From Marinifaba aquimaris (GTDB taxonomy: Bacteria; Pseudomonadota; Gammaproteobacteria; Enterobacterales; Alteromonadaceae), in the NCBI RefSeq assembly GCF_013328345.1, contig NZ_JABULX010000006.1, positions 62,001 through 126,000 of the forward strand: a DNA stretch of 64,000 nt, read 5' to 3'. Shown piece by piece: positions 57,020 through 64,000 of the stretch. A program made the translations under genes and the position numbers. Numbering within the stretch: position 1 is the stretch's first letter; each line of letters begins with the position of its first letter. Under the pieces are notes generated by a model, which was not told where the DNA came from, made no database searches, and saw nothing but the letters and a program-made list of their open reading frames with translations.

Positions 57020-57759
57020 TTTTTTATTGTCCTTACCGCTAGCTTTTGCCATAACCCAAAAGGTAAGCAACCCAGCATTTTTAAAATTAGTGTAAATCGT
57101 TTGGGAAAGTGAATGACCGCGTGTTTTTGAGCAAGGCCTTGCACAATTCTAACTGCGGCTTGCTCTGCGCTTATCAAAAAGGGCATTTTAAAATTGTTTT
57201 TATCAGTCAGTGGAGTTTTAACAAAACCAGGCTCAACCAAAGAAACATGAATACCATGAGGCTTTAGATCTAAACTCAGGCTTTTAGCTAAGTAGCTCAT
57301 ACCAGCCTTAGAGGCGCCGTAAGCTTCAGCGCGTTGCAAAGGTAAATACGTCACACTCGAGCTGACTAAGGCAAGTTGGCTGTTTTTTTCCAAAAGCGGA
57401 ATTGCCGCTTCAAGCATATAACCCACACTGATTAAATTAGTTTTAATGATGCGTTCGAACAATGGCGAATCAAACTGCAGCGCATCATCGATGTATTCGC
57501 AATCGCCTGCATTTAAAATAACCAAATCAAGCTTATCTAGGCTAGCAAAAACGGTATCGACCTCAGCTTTATTGGTGATGTCAAAGATAAGCGGTTCAAT
57601 CAACGAGTTTTGGTCAACTAAAGACGCTAAGCGTTGCTCATTACGCCCACAAGCGAATACATGACATCCTAACTCAGCATACTGTAGGCACAGTGCTTTG
57701 CCGATACCAGATGAAGCCCCAGTAATTAAAACTTGCTTGTTAGCAATACTACTCACCAT
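57016..57759 (-). CDS. Short-chain dehydrogenase/reductase
   Basis: 247 residues, classical SDR. Cofactor motif TGASSGIGKALCLQYA, NAG in LVILNAGDCEY, catalytic Ser in LVSSSVTYLP and YGASK with Tyr/Lys. Substrate not predictable; in this operon probably a lipid intermediate or aldehyde. Five bases after the NTF2-like gene. Confidence 0.9.
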   Translation of the reverse strand: MVSSIANKQVLITGASSGIGKALCLQYAELGCHVFACGRNEQRLASLVDQNSLIEPLIFDITNKAEVDTVFASLDKLDLVILNAGDCEYIDDALQFDSPLFERIIKTNLISVGYMLEAAIPLLEKNSQLALVSSSVTYLPLQRAEAYGASKAGMSYLAKSLSLDLKPHGIHVSLVEPGFVKTPLTDKNNFKMPFLISAEQAAVRIVQGLAQKHAVIHFPKRFTLILKMLGCLPFGLWQKLAVRTIKK

Positions 57760-57764
57760 ACCTC

Positions 57765-58196
57765 CTAACGACTGGCTCTATTTTTAATGGCTTTAACACC
57801 CCAGCCCAGTAAAGGGATATGCTCGTATAACATGGCTCCCATATCGACATAATCTCTATGGCGAATCACCCTATCGCCAACAATCGTCAATAAAGAATGA
57901 CCTTCGACCTGAATATCTTGGCCTGAATTTAATTTGGGGTGGCTGTAAACCATGGTCCAGTAAATAGCCGCTTGATTATCCTGCGCGATATAATGATGAA
58001 TATCAAAATGAATATCAGTGACGTTTTCGTAAAGATTGGCAAAATATTGATTGAGATCAGTTAACCCAACAACTTTATGCAGCGGGTCTTCAAACTCGAT
58101 CTCATCGTGATAGATATCGGTCAAGCGCGCTAAGTTGTCCTTATTAAGCGCTTGGTAGGTCGATAAAAAATGTTGCAACCATTTGGGCTGAGCCAT
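57765..58196 (-). CDS. NTF2-like (SnoaL) protein
   Basis: 143 residues, no signal peptide. Pattern of an NTF2 fold: FLSTYQALNKDNLARLTDIYHDEIEFEDPLHK at the N-terminus, then FDIHHYIAQDNQAAIYWTM and GHSLLTIVGDRVIRHRDYVDM. Recurrent member of the photolyase/cfa cluster in marine Gammaproteobacteria; role unknown, perhaps binding a small molecule. Confidence 0.8.
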   Translation of the reverse strand: MAQPKWLQHFLSTYQALNKDNLARLTDIYHDEIEFEDPLHKVVGLTDLNQYFANLYENVTDIHFDIHHYIAQDNQAAIYWTMVYSHPKLNSGQDIQVEGHSLLTIVGDRVIRHRDYVDMGAMLYEHIPLLGWGVKAIKNRASR

Positions 58197-58210
58197 ATAA
58201 AATCCTGTTA

Positions 58211-59596
58211 TTAAGCTTGTTTATAAAACTCAAGTGCCGCCAATCTCGCAGATTTATGCTCAACAATAGCAGGACAATAATCTTTTTGTCTGCCTTGCTT
58301 GGCCAAATATTCATGTGGGAAGTGAATATGTTTATCAGGCACTTGCTTTAGTTCCTGACAATATTTACGAATAAAGGTACCTTGAGGATCAAACTTCTGG
58401 CTCTGTAAAATGGGGTTAAAGACCCTAAAGTAAGGTTGTGCATCGCACCCCGTACTCGCAGACCACTGCCAGCCTCCATTATTTGCCGCAAACTCACCAT
58501 CAATCAGGTGCTGCATAAAAAACTTCTCACCTAAACGCCAATCACATCTTAAGTGTTTAGTTAAAAAACTGGCGACAATCATTCGCAGACGATTGTGCAT
58601 CCAACCCGTATCGAGTAACTGCTTCATTGCAGCATCAACAATTGGGTACCCAGTTTTACCTTCGCACCAAGCTTTAAACCATTTATCGTTGTTAGGCCAA
58701 GCTAATTTGTCGTATTTGTCATTGAAATTTTGATGCTTACATAAGTTGGGGTAGTGATAAATTAAATGCAGGTAAAAATCACGCCAAATTAATTCGTTTA
58801 ACCAAGCAAATTCAGGGTAATTGGGGTTTTCCAATAATTCAGGCTTAGATTGAATCAGCTGCGACGCAATAGCCCGAGCACTCAAGGTACCAATTGCAAA
58901 ATAAGGCGATAAACCTGATGTGCCTTTGATACCTGGAAAATCCCGATTCTCGTGATAACCGCGTAATTTGAACTGAAAAAAGTTAGGTAACACATCTTGT
59001 AAAACCTGATCAGCTAAAGGCCAACGGGAGGAGTCGCGTCTTTGAATCTCAAATTCATCGAACAGCTCATTTTCATCCGTAGTTGGAAGCACTTTGCCTT
59101 CTGGTACAGACGTTACTTGCAAACCCTGATGTAAAACGTGCTTAAGCCAAGCGCGCTTAAACGGTGAAAAGACTTTAAACATCTGCCCTTGACCATTTAA
59201 CACACTGCCTGCAGGGACAATGCAATCATCAGCAAATAAAGTTAAGTTTAATCCGCGATTAATTATTTGCTGATCTCTTAATTTTTCATTGAGTAAAAGC
59301 TCAATGTTCGCGAGCAGCGAATCATTTTTATGATGACTCACTATATACTCAACTTGCGCATTAAAATCATCAACTTGAACTACCTTGAGCTCAATGTCAT
59401 ATGCAGCTAACTGTACTTTGAGCAGTTTGAGATGACGTATGATGAAGTCGGCCTGAATAGGCGCCATGTCATGCTGTTGCCACTGCTTGGGCGTAACAAA
59501 AAAAAGCGCGGTATCCGCGCCTTTTTCAATACCTGCTGTTAATGCAGGATTATCAAAGATTCGTAAATCTTTTCTAAACCAAATTACCGTTTTCAA
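58211..59596 (-). CDS. phrB: Deoxyribodipyrimidine photolyase
   Basis: Uses blue light and FADH to split cyclobutane pyrimidine dimers. 461 residues: photolyase N-terminal domain (WFRKDLRIFDNPAL), the FAD-binding domain with GTSGLSPYFAIGTLSAR, FAWLNELIWRDFY, MHNRLRMIVASFLTK and the NNGGWQWSASTGCDAQPYFR block containing the electron-transfer Trp. Just after codon 25 a terminator-like hairpin is embedded in the coding sequence (59498-59520). Second gene of the seven-gene operon. Confidence 0.95.
   Translation of the reverse strand: MKTVIWFRKDLRIFDNPALTAGIEKGADTALFFVTPKQWQQHDMAPIQADFIIRHLKLLKVQLAAYDIELKVVQVDDFNAQVEYIVSHHKNDSLLANIELLLNEKLRDQQIINRGLNLTLFADDCIVPAGSVLNGQGQMFKVFSPFKRAWLKHVLHQGLQVTSVPEGKVLPTTDENELFDEFEIQRRDSSRWPLADQVLQDVLPNFFQFKLRGYHENRDFPGIKGTSGLSPYFAIGTLSARAIASQLIQSKPELLENPNYPEFAWLNELIWRDFYLHLIYHYPNLCKHQNFNDKYDKLAWPNNDKWFKAWCEGKTGYPIVDAAMKQLLDTGWMHNRLRMIVASFLTKHLRCDWRLGEKFFMQHLIDGEFAANNGGWQWSASTGCDAQPYFRVFNPILQSQKFDPQGTFIRKYCQELKQVPDKHIHFPHEYLAKQGRQKDYCPAIVEHKSARLAALEFYKQA
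59498..59520 (-). other. Terminator-like hairpin inside the 5' end of phrB
   Basis: In the sense strand GCGCGG, loop ATA, CCGCGC is followed by T8, encoding part of GADTALFFV. It has every visible feature of an intrinsic terminator yet lies within codons of an intact gene. Confidence 0.6.
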
Positions 59597-59619
59597 TTGA
59601 ATTCCTTCATTCAGCAGAT

Positions 59620-60564
59620 TTAGTAGCCATATCTAAGCTTAAGTTCAACCGGATACGGTTCAAAATAAACCTGTTGAGCCAAATACTCTTTAGGATGCTC
59701 CCTCAAGTAATGCTTGAGTAAAGTGATAGGCCCCATTAAAGGCATCACCCCATCTCTAAACGCTTTTATGTGTTCAGAGAGTTCAGCTTTTTGCTCTTTG
59801 CTGAGTTGTTTTTTGAAATAACCTTGCAAATGCATCAGAGTATTTGTGTGTGACTTACGGCTTGCCTTGTTTTTAAGTGCTTGCATGAGGCGAGTAATAT
59901 AACGATCAGCTTGTTCGGCTAATTCAATATCTGCTCTGGCAAGCAGTTGGCCGAGCTCTCGATAGCCTTCGTAGTCGTGCGCCATAATCAAATATTTGTA
60001 TTGACTGTGGAACTCGATCATTTTGTGCTTGGTTAGACCGTCTGCTACCAAACTTTGCCAATTTTTGTATGCAAAAACACGCATAACAAAATTTTCTCTT
60101 AAGATTGCATCGTTTAAGCGGCCGTTTTCTTCACATGGTAAATTTGGATTCGCTTTCATGATTTGTTCGGCAAAAACACCAATGCCAATTGATTCAGAGC
60201 CTTTGCCGTGGTCGTGATAAACTTTAACTCGTTCCATGCCGCAAGATGGGCTTTTAGCGCAGAAAATAAAACCGCTAAGATCTGATATTTTACTTGCAAC
60301 GGAGCGGCCGTACTCGACCATTGGGTCGGTGACATCACCACTGCCGTCAGGTCGACAAACTTTGATAACGTCTCCATATCGCACTTGGCGGATAGTCGGC
60401 CGAGGGACGGGCAAACCGACTGCAACTTCTGGGCAAAATGTTTTGTATTCAACATGCTTACCCAATTCTTCTACACAAAAATGAGAGCGCTTGTGGCCAG
60501 AATCAAAGCGGACTTTTTCCCCTTTGACGCATGCGCTAATACCTAATTTAATAGCTTGTGACAT
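59620..60564 (-). CDS. DUF523-DUF1722 (YbgA-type) protein
   Basis: About 314 residues from the ATG at 60564, with GGAG seven bases upstream; a longer start adds 12 residues. N-terminal DUF523 half with ISACVKGEKVRFDSGHK, CPEVAVGLPVPRPTIR and CAKSPSCGMERV (Cys residues that may bind a metal or cluster), and C-terminal DUF1722/YbgA half ending near ELKLRYGY. In E. coli ybgA lies directly before phr, and here too it precedes phrB, supporting a link to light or DNA damage. First gene of the operon. Confidence 0.88.
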   Translation of the reverse strand: MSQAIKLGISACVKGEKVRFDSGHKRSHFCVEELGKHVEYKTFCPEVAVGLPVPRPTIRQVRYGDVIKVCRPDGSGDVTDPMVEYGRSVASKISDLSGFIFCAKSPSCGMERVKVYHDHGKGSESIGIGVFAEQIMKANPNLPCEENGRLNDAILRENFVMRVFAYKNWQSLVADGLTKHKMIEFHSQYKYLIMAHDYEGYRELGQLLARADIELAEQADRYITRLMQALKNKASRKSHTNTLMHLQGYFKKQLSKEQKAELSEHIKAFRDGVMPLMGPITLLKHYLREHPKEYLAQQVYFEPYPVELKLRYGY

Positions 60565-60605
60565 ATTTTTACTCCACCACCGACTGTAAAAGTGATTCAT
60601 TTAAA

Positions 60606-60632
60606 TATACGCCATAGAAAATAAAACGATCA
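60606..60632 (-). promoter_or_regulatory. Candidate ECF-type (ChrR-controlled sigma) promoter of the phrB-cfa operon
   Basis: On the minus strand TGATCG (60632-60627), 15 bases, then CGTATA (60611-60606), 40-odd bases before the first ATG. It resembles, from memory, the TGATCC/CGTA promoter of singlet-oxygen ECF sigma factors. CGTATATT also offers an ordinary -10. Eye-match only. Confidence 0.4.
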
Positions 60633-60740
60633 GGTATTTTTATTTTTTAACTAACGCTAATCAAAAAATAGCCAATAAAAACATTACATTAACATAAATA
60701 CTAAACGAGAAGTTCCCCCTACCTGAGTATTGAGTGAGAT

Positions 60741-60771
60741 AAAAAACCTGTGTCTAAAACACAAGTTTTTT
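60741..60771 (-). terminator. Terminator after the small 60.8-61.0 kb gene
   Basis: A6-C-C-TGTGT, loop CTAAA, ACACA-A-GTTTTTT: twelve pairs with one mismatch; T-run on both sides. Mainly useful to the minus-strand gene ending at 60796. Confidence 0.65.
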
Positions 60772-60795
60772 ATCAACGACAGACTTTTAAGAACG

Positions 60796-61023
60796 TTAAA
60801 GCTGATTTTTATACAGCACACTATCTTTCATAAAGATACTGATATTTTTATAAGGGTCAGCAAGTAATTCCATGTGTTTAACCAAGCGAGCTTCAATCGC
60901 AGTATGAGCCCAAGTGGATAAACTCAACAATGTACAGATAGTTGATGCGCCGTATTGATTCACAACAGCCCTTCCCTTAAATGTAACCCCTTTATTTATG
61001 TTAGCATTTTGTTTTTTATTCAT
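60796..61023 (-). CDS. Small hypothetical protein
   Basis: 75 residues (MNKKQNANINKGVTFKGRA...), ATG with a weak TAGG upstream, and a plausible terminator 25 bases after the stop. No signal peptide, one moderately hydrophobic stretch (STICTLLSLSTWAH). No family recognised; could be spurious, but the terminator favours a real gene. Confidence 0.4.
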   Translation of the reverse strand: MNKKQNANINKGVTFKGRAVVNQYGASTICTLLSLSTWAHTAIEARLVKHMELLADPYKNISIFMKDSVLYKNQL

Positions 61024-61143
61024 TTATTAAACCTAGCAATCAAAAGTTAAAAAACGAGTATCTGGGTGGAAAAACTGTTCACTTTTTTGATTGCTAAAGG
61101 AGTTCAATAACCACTATGATGGTATAAAAAGGAGCAGGTGGAA

Positions 61144-61404
61144 ATGAAAAAAATTAAAAACGAAGCTGAATTACTCAAACTCGCACTCAAAATCGGTGAG
61201 GGTTATGCTCAAAACCGAGGCTATAAAGCATTTTCAGCTACTGATGCTCAAAAACAAAAAATTGAATGTCTCTATCGCTTGTTAGTCCAAGATAAAATGG
61301 TCCAACCATTGCCAGAAGACAAAGAAGACTTACTAAGCATGAAGCACAAATTAGCATTGTGGATCGCTAAAAAACTACCTGCTGATCATCCATTGGCAAA
61401 ATAA
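61144..61404 (+). CDS. DUF5062 family protein
   Basis: 86 residues from the ATG at 61144, with GGAG nine bases upstream; an in-frame GTG two codons earlier is less likely. KNEAELLKLALKIGEGYAQNRGYKAFSA, KIECLYRLLVQDK and MKHKLALWIAKKLPADHPL match the DUF5062 family of Vibrio and Alteromonadales as I know it. Helical, cytosolic, unknown function. Confidence 0.75.
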   Translation: MKKIKNEAELLKLALKIGEGYAQNRGYKAFSATDAQKQKIECLYRLLVQDKMVQPLPEDKEDLLSMKHKLALWIAKKLPADHPLAK

Positions 61405-61595
61405 CCACCATCGACGTTTTGATGTTTGTATTCGGAATCGTGAGCAAAACTGATAAGGGCGGTAAATGCGGATAATGCAGTTAGAGTTAAACATCGGGAG
61501 CTCATAGCTAACACTGATTTTTAAAGACTTTTAAGTATTACAGATGTGTGTAATCTTGCCATTTAAAAAAGTAGGGTAGCTCAATGAACAGATAC

Positions 61596-61621
61596 AAAAA
61601 GGCGAGCAAAGCTCGCCTTTA
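61596..61621 (-). terminator. Terminator after the RND pump gene
   Basis: GGCGAGC, loop AAA, GCTCGCC; T5 on the minus strand. Confidence 0.88.
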
Positions 61622-61637
61622 AGCTCAATAGAATGAG

Positions 61638-64000
61638 TTATTCTGTAATCGCTTTTTCAACGGTATCAGGTGAAGCCTTTAGCTTTTCTCTGATACGCTG
61701 AATAACCAAGTAGAAGTATGGTACCAGTAAAGTACCAAAGATGGTTGCAGCTAACATACCTGATAACACAGTAATACCGAGGAAAATACGGCTACTAGCA
61801 CCTGCACCACTAGCAAACACGAGCGGTAATACCCCAAGTACAAAAGATAAGGCAGTCATTAATACAGCTCTAAAGCGCAAACTAGCAGCACTCAGTGCTG
61901 CATCAAATATACTCTTACCTGCTGCGCGCTCTTCCATCGCAAACTCAACAATTAATATTGCGGTTTTGGTTGATAAGCCAATTAACAGTACTAAACCCAC
62001 TTGCGCATAAATGTTGTTTTCCATTCCTAAGGTATAAAGCGTTAACATGGCACCAAATACTGCCAATGGCACTGCGGCTATAACAGAAAATGGAATACTC
62101 CAACTTTCATATTGTGCAACCAAGAATAAATAAACAAATAAGATAGCAAGCGAGAATAAGATAGGTGCTAAATTGCCTGCCTCAATCTCTTGCTTAGACT
62201 GCCCAGACCATTCAAAAATAAAGCCTTGTGGTAGTTTTTCTGATAACTCTTCCATGACCTGAATTGCCTGTCCAGATGAGTAACCTTCAGCCGCTTGTCC
62301 GGTAATACTCGCACTGCGATATAAGTTAAAGTGATTAATACTGGTTGGCCCCAAAATAGGTCTCAACTTAGCTAATGTAGTAAGCGGCACCATATCGCCA
62401 TCTTGGTTACGTACAAAGTAATGACGCAAATCAGAGGGGTCTTTCCTAAACTCAGTTTCTGCTTGAATTGTCACTTGATAAGTACGACCAAACTGACTGA
62501 AGTCATTGATATACATAGAACCCAGTTGCGCCTGCAACGTAGTGTAGATGTCAGATAATACAACACCTTGCGCTTTAGCTTTGTTGCGATCGACCTCTAA
62601 CATGTACTGAGGCACATTGGCACGATAAGTACTAAATACGCGATTCAGTTCAGGCCTTTGGTTAGCTTCATAAATGAGCGCATTCATCGCTGAAGCTAAT
62701 TCGGCAGGAGTCTGACCACTACTATCTTGCAGCTTATATTCGAAACCTGAACTGTTGCCTAACCCTGGTATTGGCGGCGGGTTAAAGATCATGATTTGCG
62801 CATCAGGCATTGCCCATAATGGCCCCATTAAACGCTTGATAGTGGAGCGTAAATCTTGACCAGGTTCTGTGCGCTCTTCCCAATCTTTTAAGATAACAAT
62901 ACCAAAGCCATTGTTAGAACCTGCACCGCCCAGCATTGAGTAACCTGCAACGGTAATAAAGTCAGTCACCGCAGGGTCATCTTTAATCATAGGGGTGATT
63001 TTATCGAGCAGAACTTGTGTTCTATTACTTGATGCAGCATCCGGTAACTGAATATCAACAAAAACGTAACCTTGGTCTTCTCCAGGTACGAAACCGGTTG
63101 GTACAGATTTAGTGAGATAACCTGTTGCAACAAATACGATGATAACTAATACACCAATTCGGGTGACGCGTTTTAACAAGTAGCTTACGCCAGTTGCATA
63201 CTTGCCAGTCATGTTATTAATACCGCGCTCAAAACCTGATAACCAAGAAATTGGTTTCATTTTATCGGCGCTAAGTAAAACGGTACAAAGAGCAGGACTT
63301 AAGGTTAAAGCATTAATAGATGAAATAATGACGGCAAAAGATATGGTCACCGAGAACTGTTTATACAACTCACCTGTTATACCAGGCATAAAGCCAACAG
63401 GCACAAATACCGCCAATAATACTGAGGTGGTGGCGATTATGGGCCCTGATACTTGTGACATCGCCTTAGTAACCGCTTCTTTTATCGGTAACTTTTCTTC
63501 CCTTAAAATACGTTCAACATTTTCTATAACAATAATGGCATCATCAACAACAATCCCAATTGCCAGAACTAAGCCAAATAAGGTGATGGTATTGATGGAG
63601 TAACCCATGACCATCATAAAAGCAAAAGTACCGACCAAAGAAACGGGGATGGCTAGCGATGGGATAATCGTCGCCCGCCAGTTTTGTAAAAATAAGAAGA
63701 CCACTAAAATAACCAAACCAACGGCTTGATAAAGTGTCACTTTCACTTCCTCGATTGAGCGGATAATGAATTTAGTAGTATCAAACGGAATTACATAATC
63801 TAGGCCATCAGGAAAACGCTGTGCAAGCTTTTCCATTTCAGCTTTAACCTGAGTCGCAACTTGTGTCGCATTGGCATCTGGTAATTGATAAATAACCAAA
63901 AAGGCGGTGTCGTTGCCATTTAGCTTAGCTTGAATACCGTAATCTTTGGAACCGAGCTCTAATCGAGCAACGTCTTTTAACCGAACAAAGTTACCATCAG
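61638..64000 (-). CDS. RND multidrug efflux transporter, HAE1/AcrB family (5' end beyond window)
   Basis: Inner-membrane proton/drug antiporter of a tripartite pump. The frame stays open to the window edge ([21 protein letters not shown] at the edge), so the N-terminal part is missing and any start near 63899 is only an internal TTG. About 787 residues are visible: porter domain [12 protein letters not shown], helix 4 with [18 protein letters not shown] (proton-relay Asp pair), [17 protein letters not shown], second porter and docking domains, then the last six helices with [15 protein letters not shown] and the conserved Lys. Membrane-fusion partner presumably lies upstream outside the window. 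Confidence 0.92.
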   Translation of the reverse strand, partial: DGNFVRLKDVARLELGSKDYGIQAKLNGNDTAFLVIYQLPDANATQVATQVKAEMEKLAQRFPDGLDYVIPFDTTKFIIRSIEEVKVTLYQAVGLVILVVFLFLQNWRATIIPSLAIPVSLVGTFAFMMVMGYSINTITLFGLVLAIGIVVDDAIIVIENVERILREEKLPIKEAVTKAMSQVSGPIIATTSVLLAVFVPVGFMPGITGELYKQFSVTISFAVIISSINALTLSPALCTVLLSADKMKPISWLSGFERGINNMTGKYATGVSYLLKRVTRIGVLVIIVFVATGYLTKSVPTGFVPGEDQGYVFVDIQLPDAASSNRTQVLLDKITPMIKDDPAVTDFITVAGYSMLGGAGSNNGFGIVILKDWEERTEPGQDLRSTIKRLMGPLWAMPDAQIMIFNPPPIPGLGNSSGFEYKLQDSSGQTPAELASAMNALIYEANQRPELNRVFSTYRANVPQYMLEVDRNKAKAQGVVLSDIYTTLQAQLGSMYINDFSQFGRTYQVTIQAETEFRKDPSDLRHYFVRNQDGDMVPLTTLAKLRPILGPTSINHFNLYRSASITGQAAEGYSSGQAIQVMEELSEKLPQGFIFEWSGQSKQEIEAGNLAPILFSLAILFVYLFLVAQYESWSIPFSVIAAVPLAVFGAMLTLYTLGMENNIYAQVGLVLLIGLSTKTAILIVEFAMEERAAGKSIFDAALSAASLRFRAVLMTALSFVLGVLPLVFASGAGASSRIFLGITVLSGMLAATIFGTLLVPYFYLVIQRIREKLKASPDTVEKAITE

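Noticed and set aside
63202-63603. Open frame of 133 codons on the plus strand
   Set aside because: Antisense to the conserved RND transporter; shadow.
1-64000. CRISPR array, tRNA or rRNA genes, insertion sequences
   Set aside because: No regularly spaced repeats, cloverleaf-like or rRNA-like stretches, or transposase genes were seen while reading; a tRNAscan or ISfinder run would settle it.

Overview
The window is a contiguous stretch of a marine gammaproteobacterial chromosome. Moderately low GC, the gene orders lepA-lepB-rnc-era / recO-pdxJ-acpS and rpoE-rseABC, and many proteins typical of Alteromonadales (DUF5062, DUF3465, an ArsJ cassette, a Cfa/photolyase cluster) suggest Colwelliaceae, something like Thalassotalea or Colwellia; this taxonomic call is inference. 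I see no rRNA or tRNA gene, insertion sequence, prophage or CRISPR array, so it is mostly core chromosome with small accessory cassettes.

Layout. 0-11.9 kb: an outer-membrane beta-barrel protein, pepD, then on the minus strand recO-pdxJ-acpS, lepA-lepB-rnc-era and the envelope-stress operon rpoE-rseA-rseB-rseC with a readable sigma-E promoter before rpoE. 11.9-17.7 kb: nadB, the sdhE-ygfX pair, ygfZ, slyD, rdgB and hemW. 17.8-24.3 kb: a DUF885 lipoprotein, an NTF2-like lipoprotein, a manganese pyrophosphatase, a tiny ribbon-helix-helix regulator with a 30-bp palindrome over its promoter, a 37-residue lysine-rich microprotein, and a large secreted serine protease with PKD and chitin-binding domains. 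24.7-30.3 kb: rppH-ptsP-TSUP-lgt-thyA. 30.5-40.4 kb: a four-PAS hybrid histidine kinase, a broken solute-binding protein gene, the arsR-GAPDH-arsJ arsenate cassette, lpxH, ppiB and cysS. 40.4-52.7 kb: a chemoreceptor, a coupled M14 peptidase/hydrolase pair, a three-gene cluster of PhoX-like lipoprotein, di-haem protein and six-helix membrane protein, an M28 peptidase and ribA. 52.9-60.6 kb: a solute-binding protein and a tightly packed seven-gene minus-strand operon (DUF523/DUF1722, photolyase, NTF2-like, SDR, FAD oxidoreductase, DUF1365, cfa) resembling singlet-oxygen/light-stress regulons. 60.8-64 kb: small hypothetical genes and the 3' part of an RND efflux pump gene running off the window edge.

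How the parts fit: membrane and envelope upkeep dominate (lipoprotein and signal-peptide processing, sigma-E stress response, lipid A and phospholipid modification), together with secreted peptidases and sensors expected of a heterotrophic marine bacterium. The least explained items are the PhoX-like/di-haem/membrane-protein cluster, the ribbon-helix-helix/lysine-rich pair, a pair of paralogous ~60-residue acidic proteins sharing an LLxMMxxDDxLS core, and terminator-like hairpins inside the 5' coding ends of phrB and rseB.
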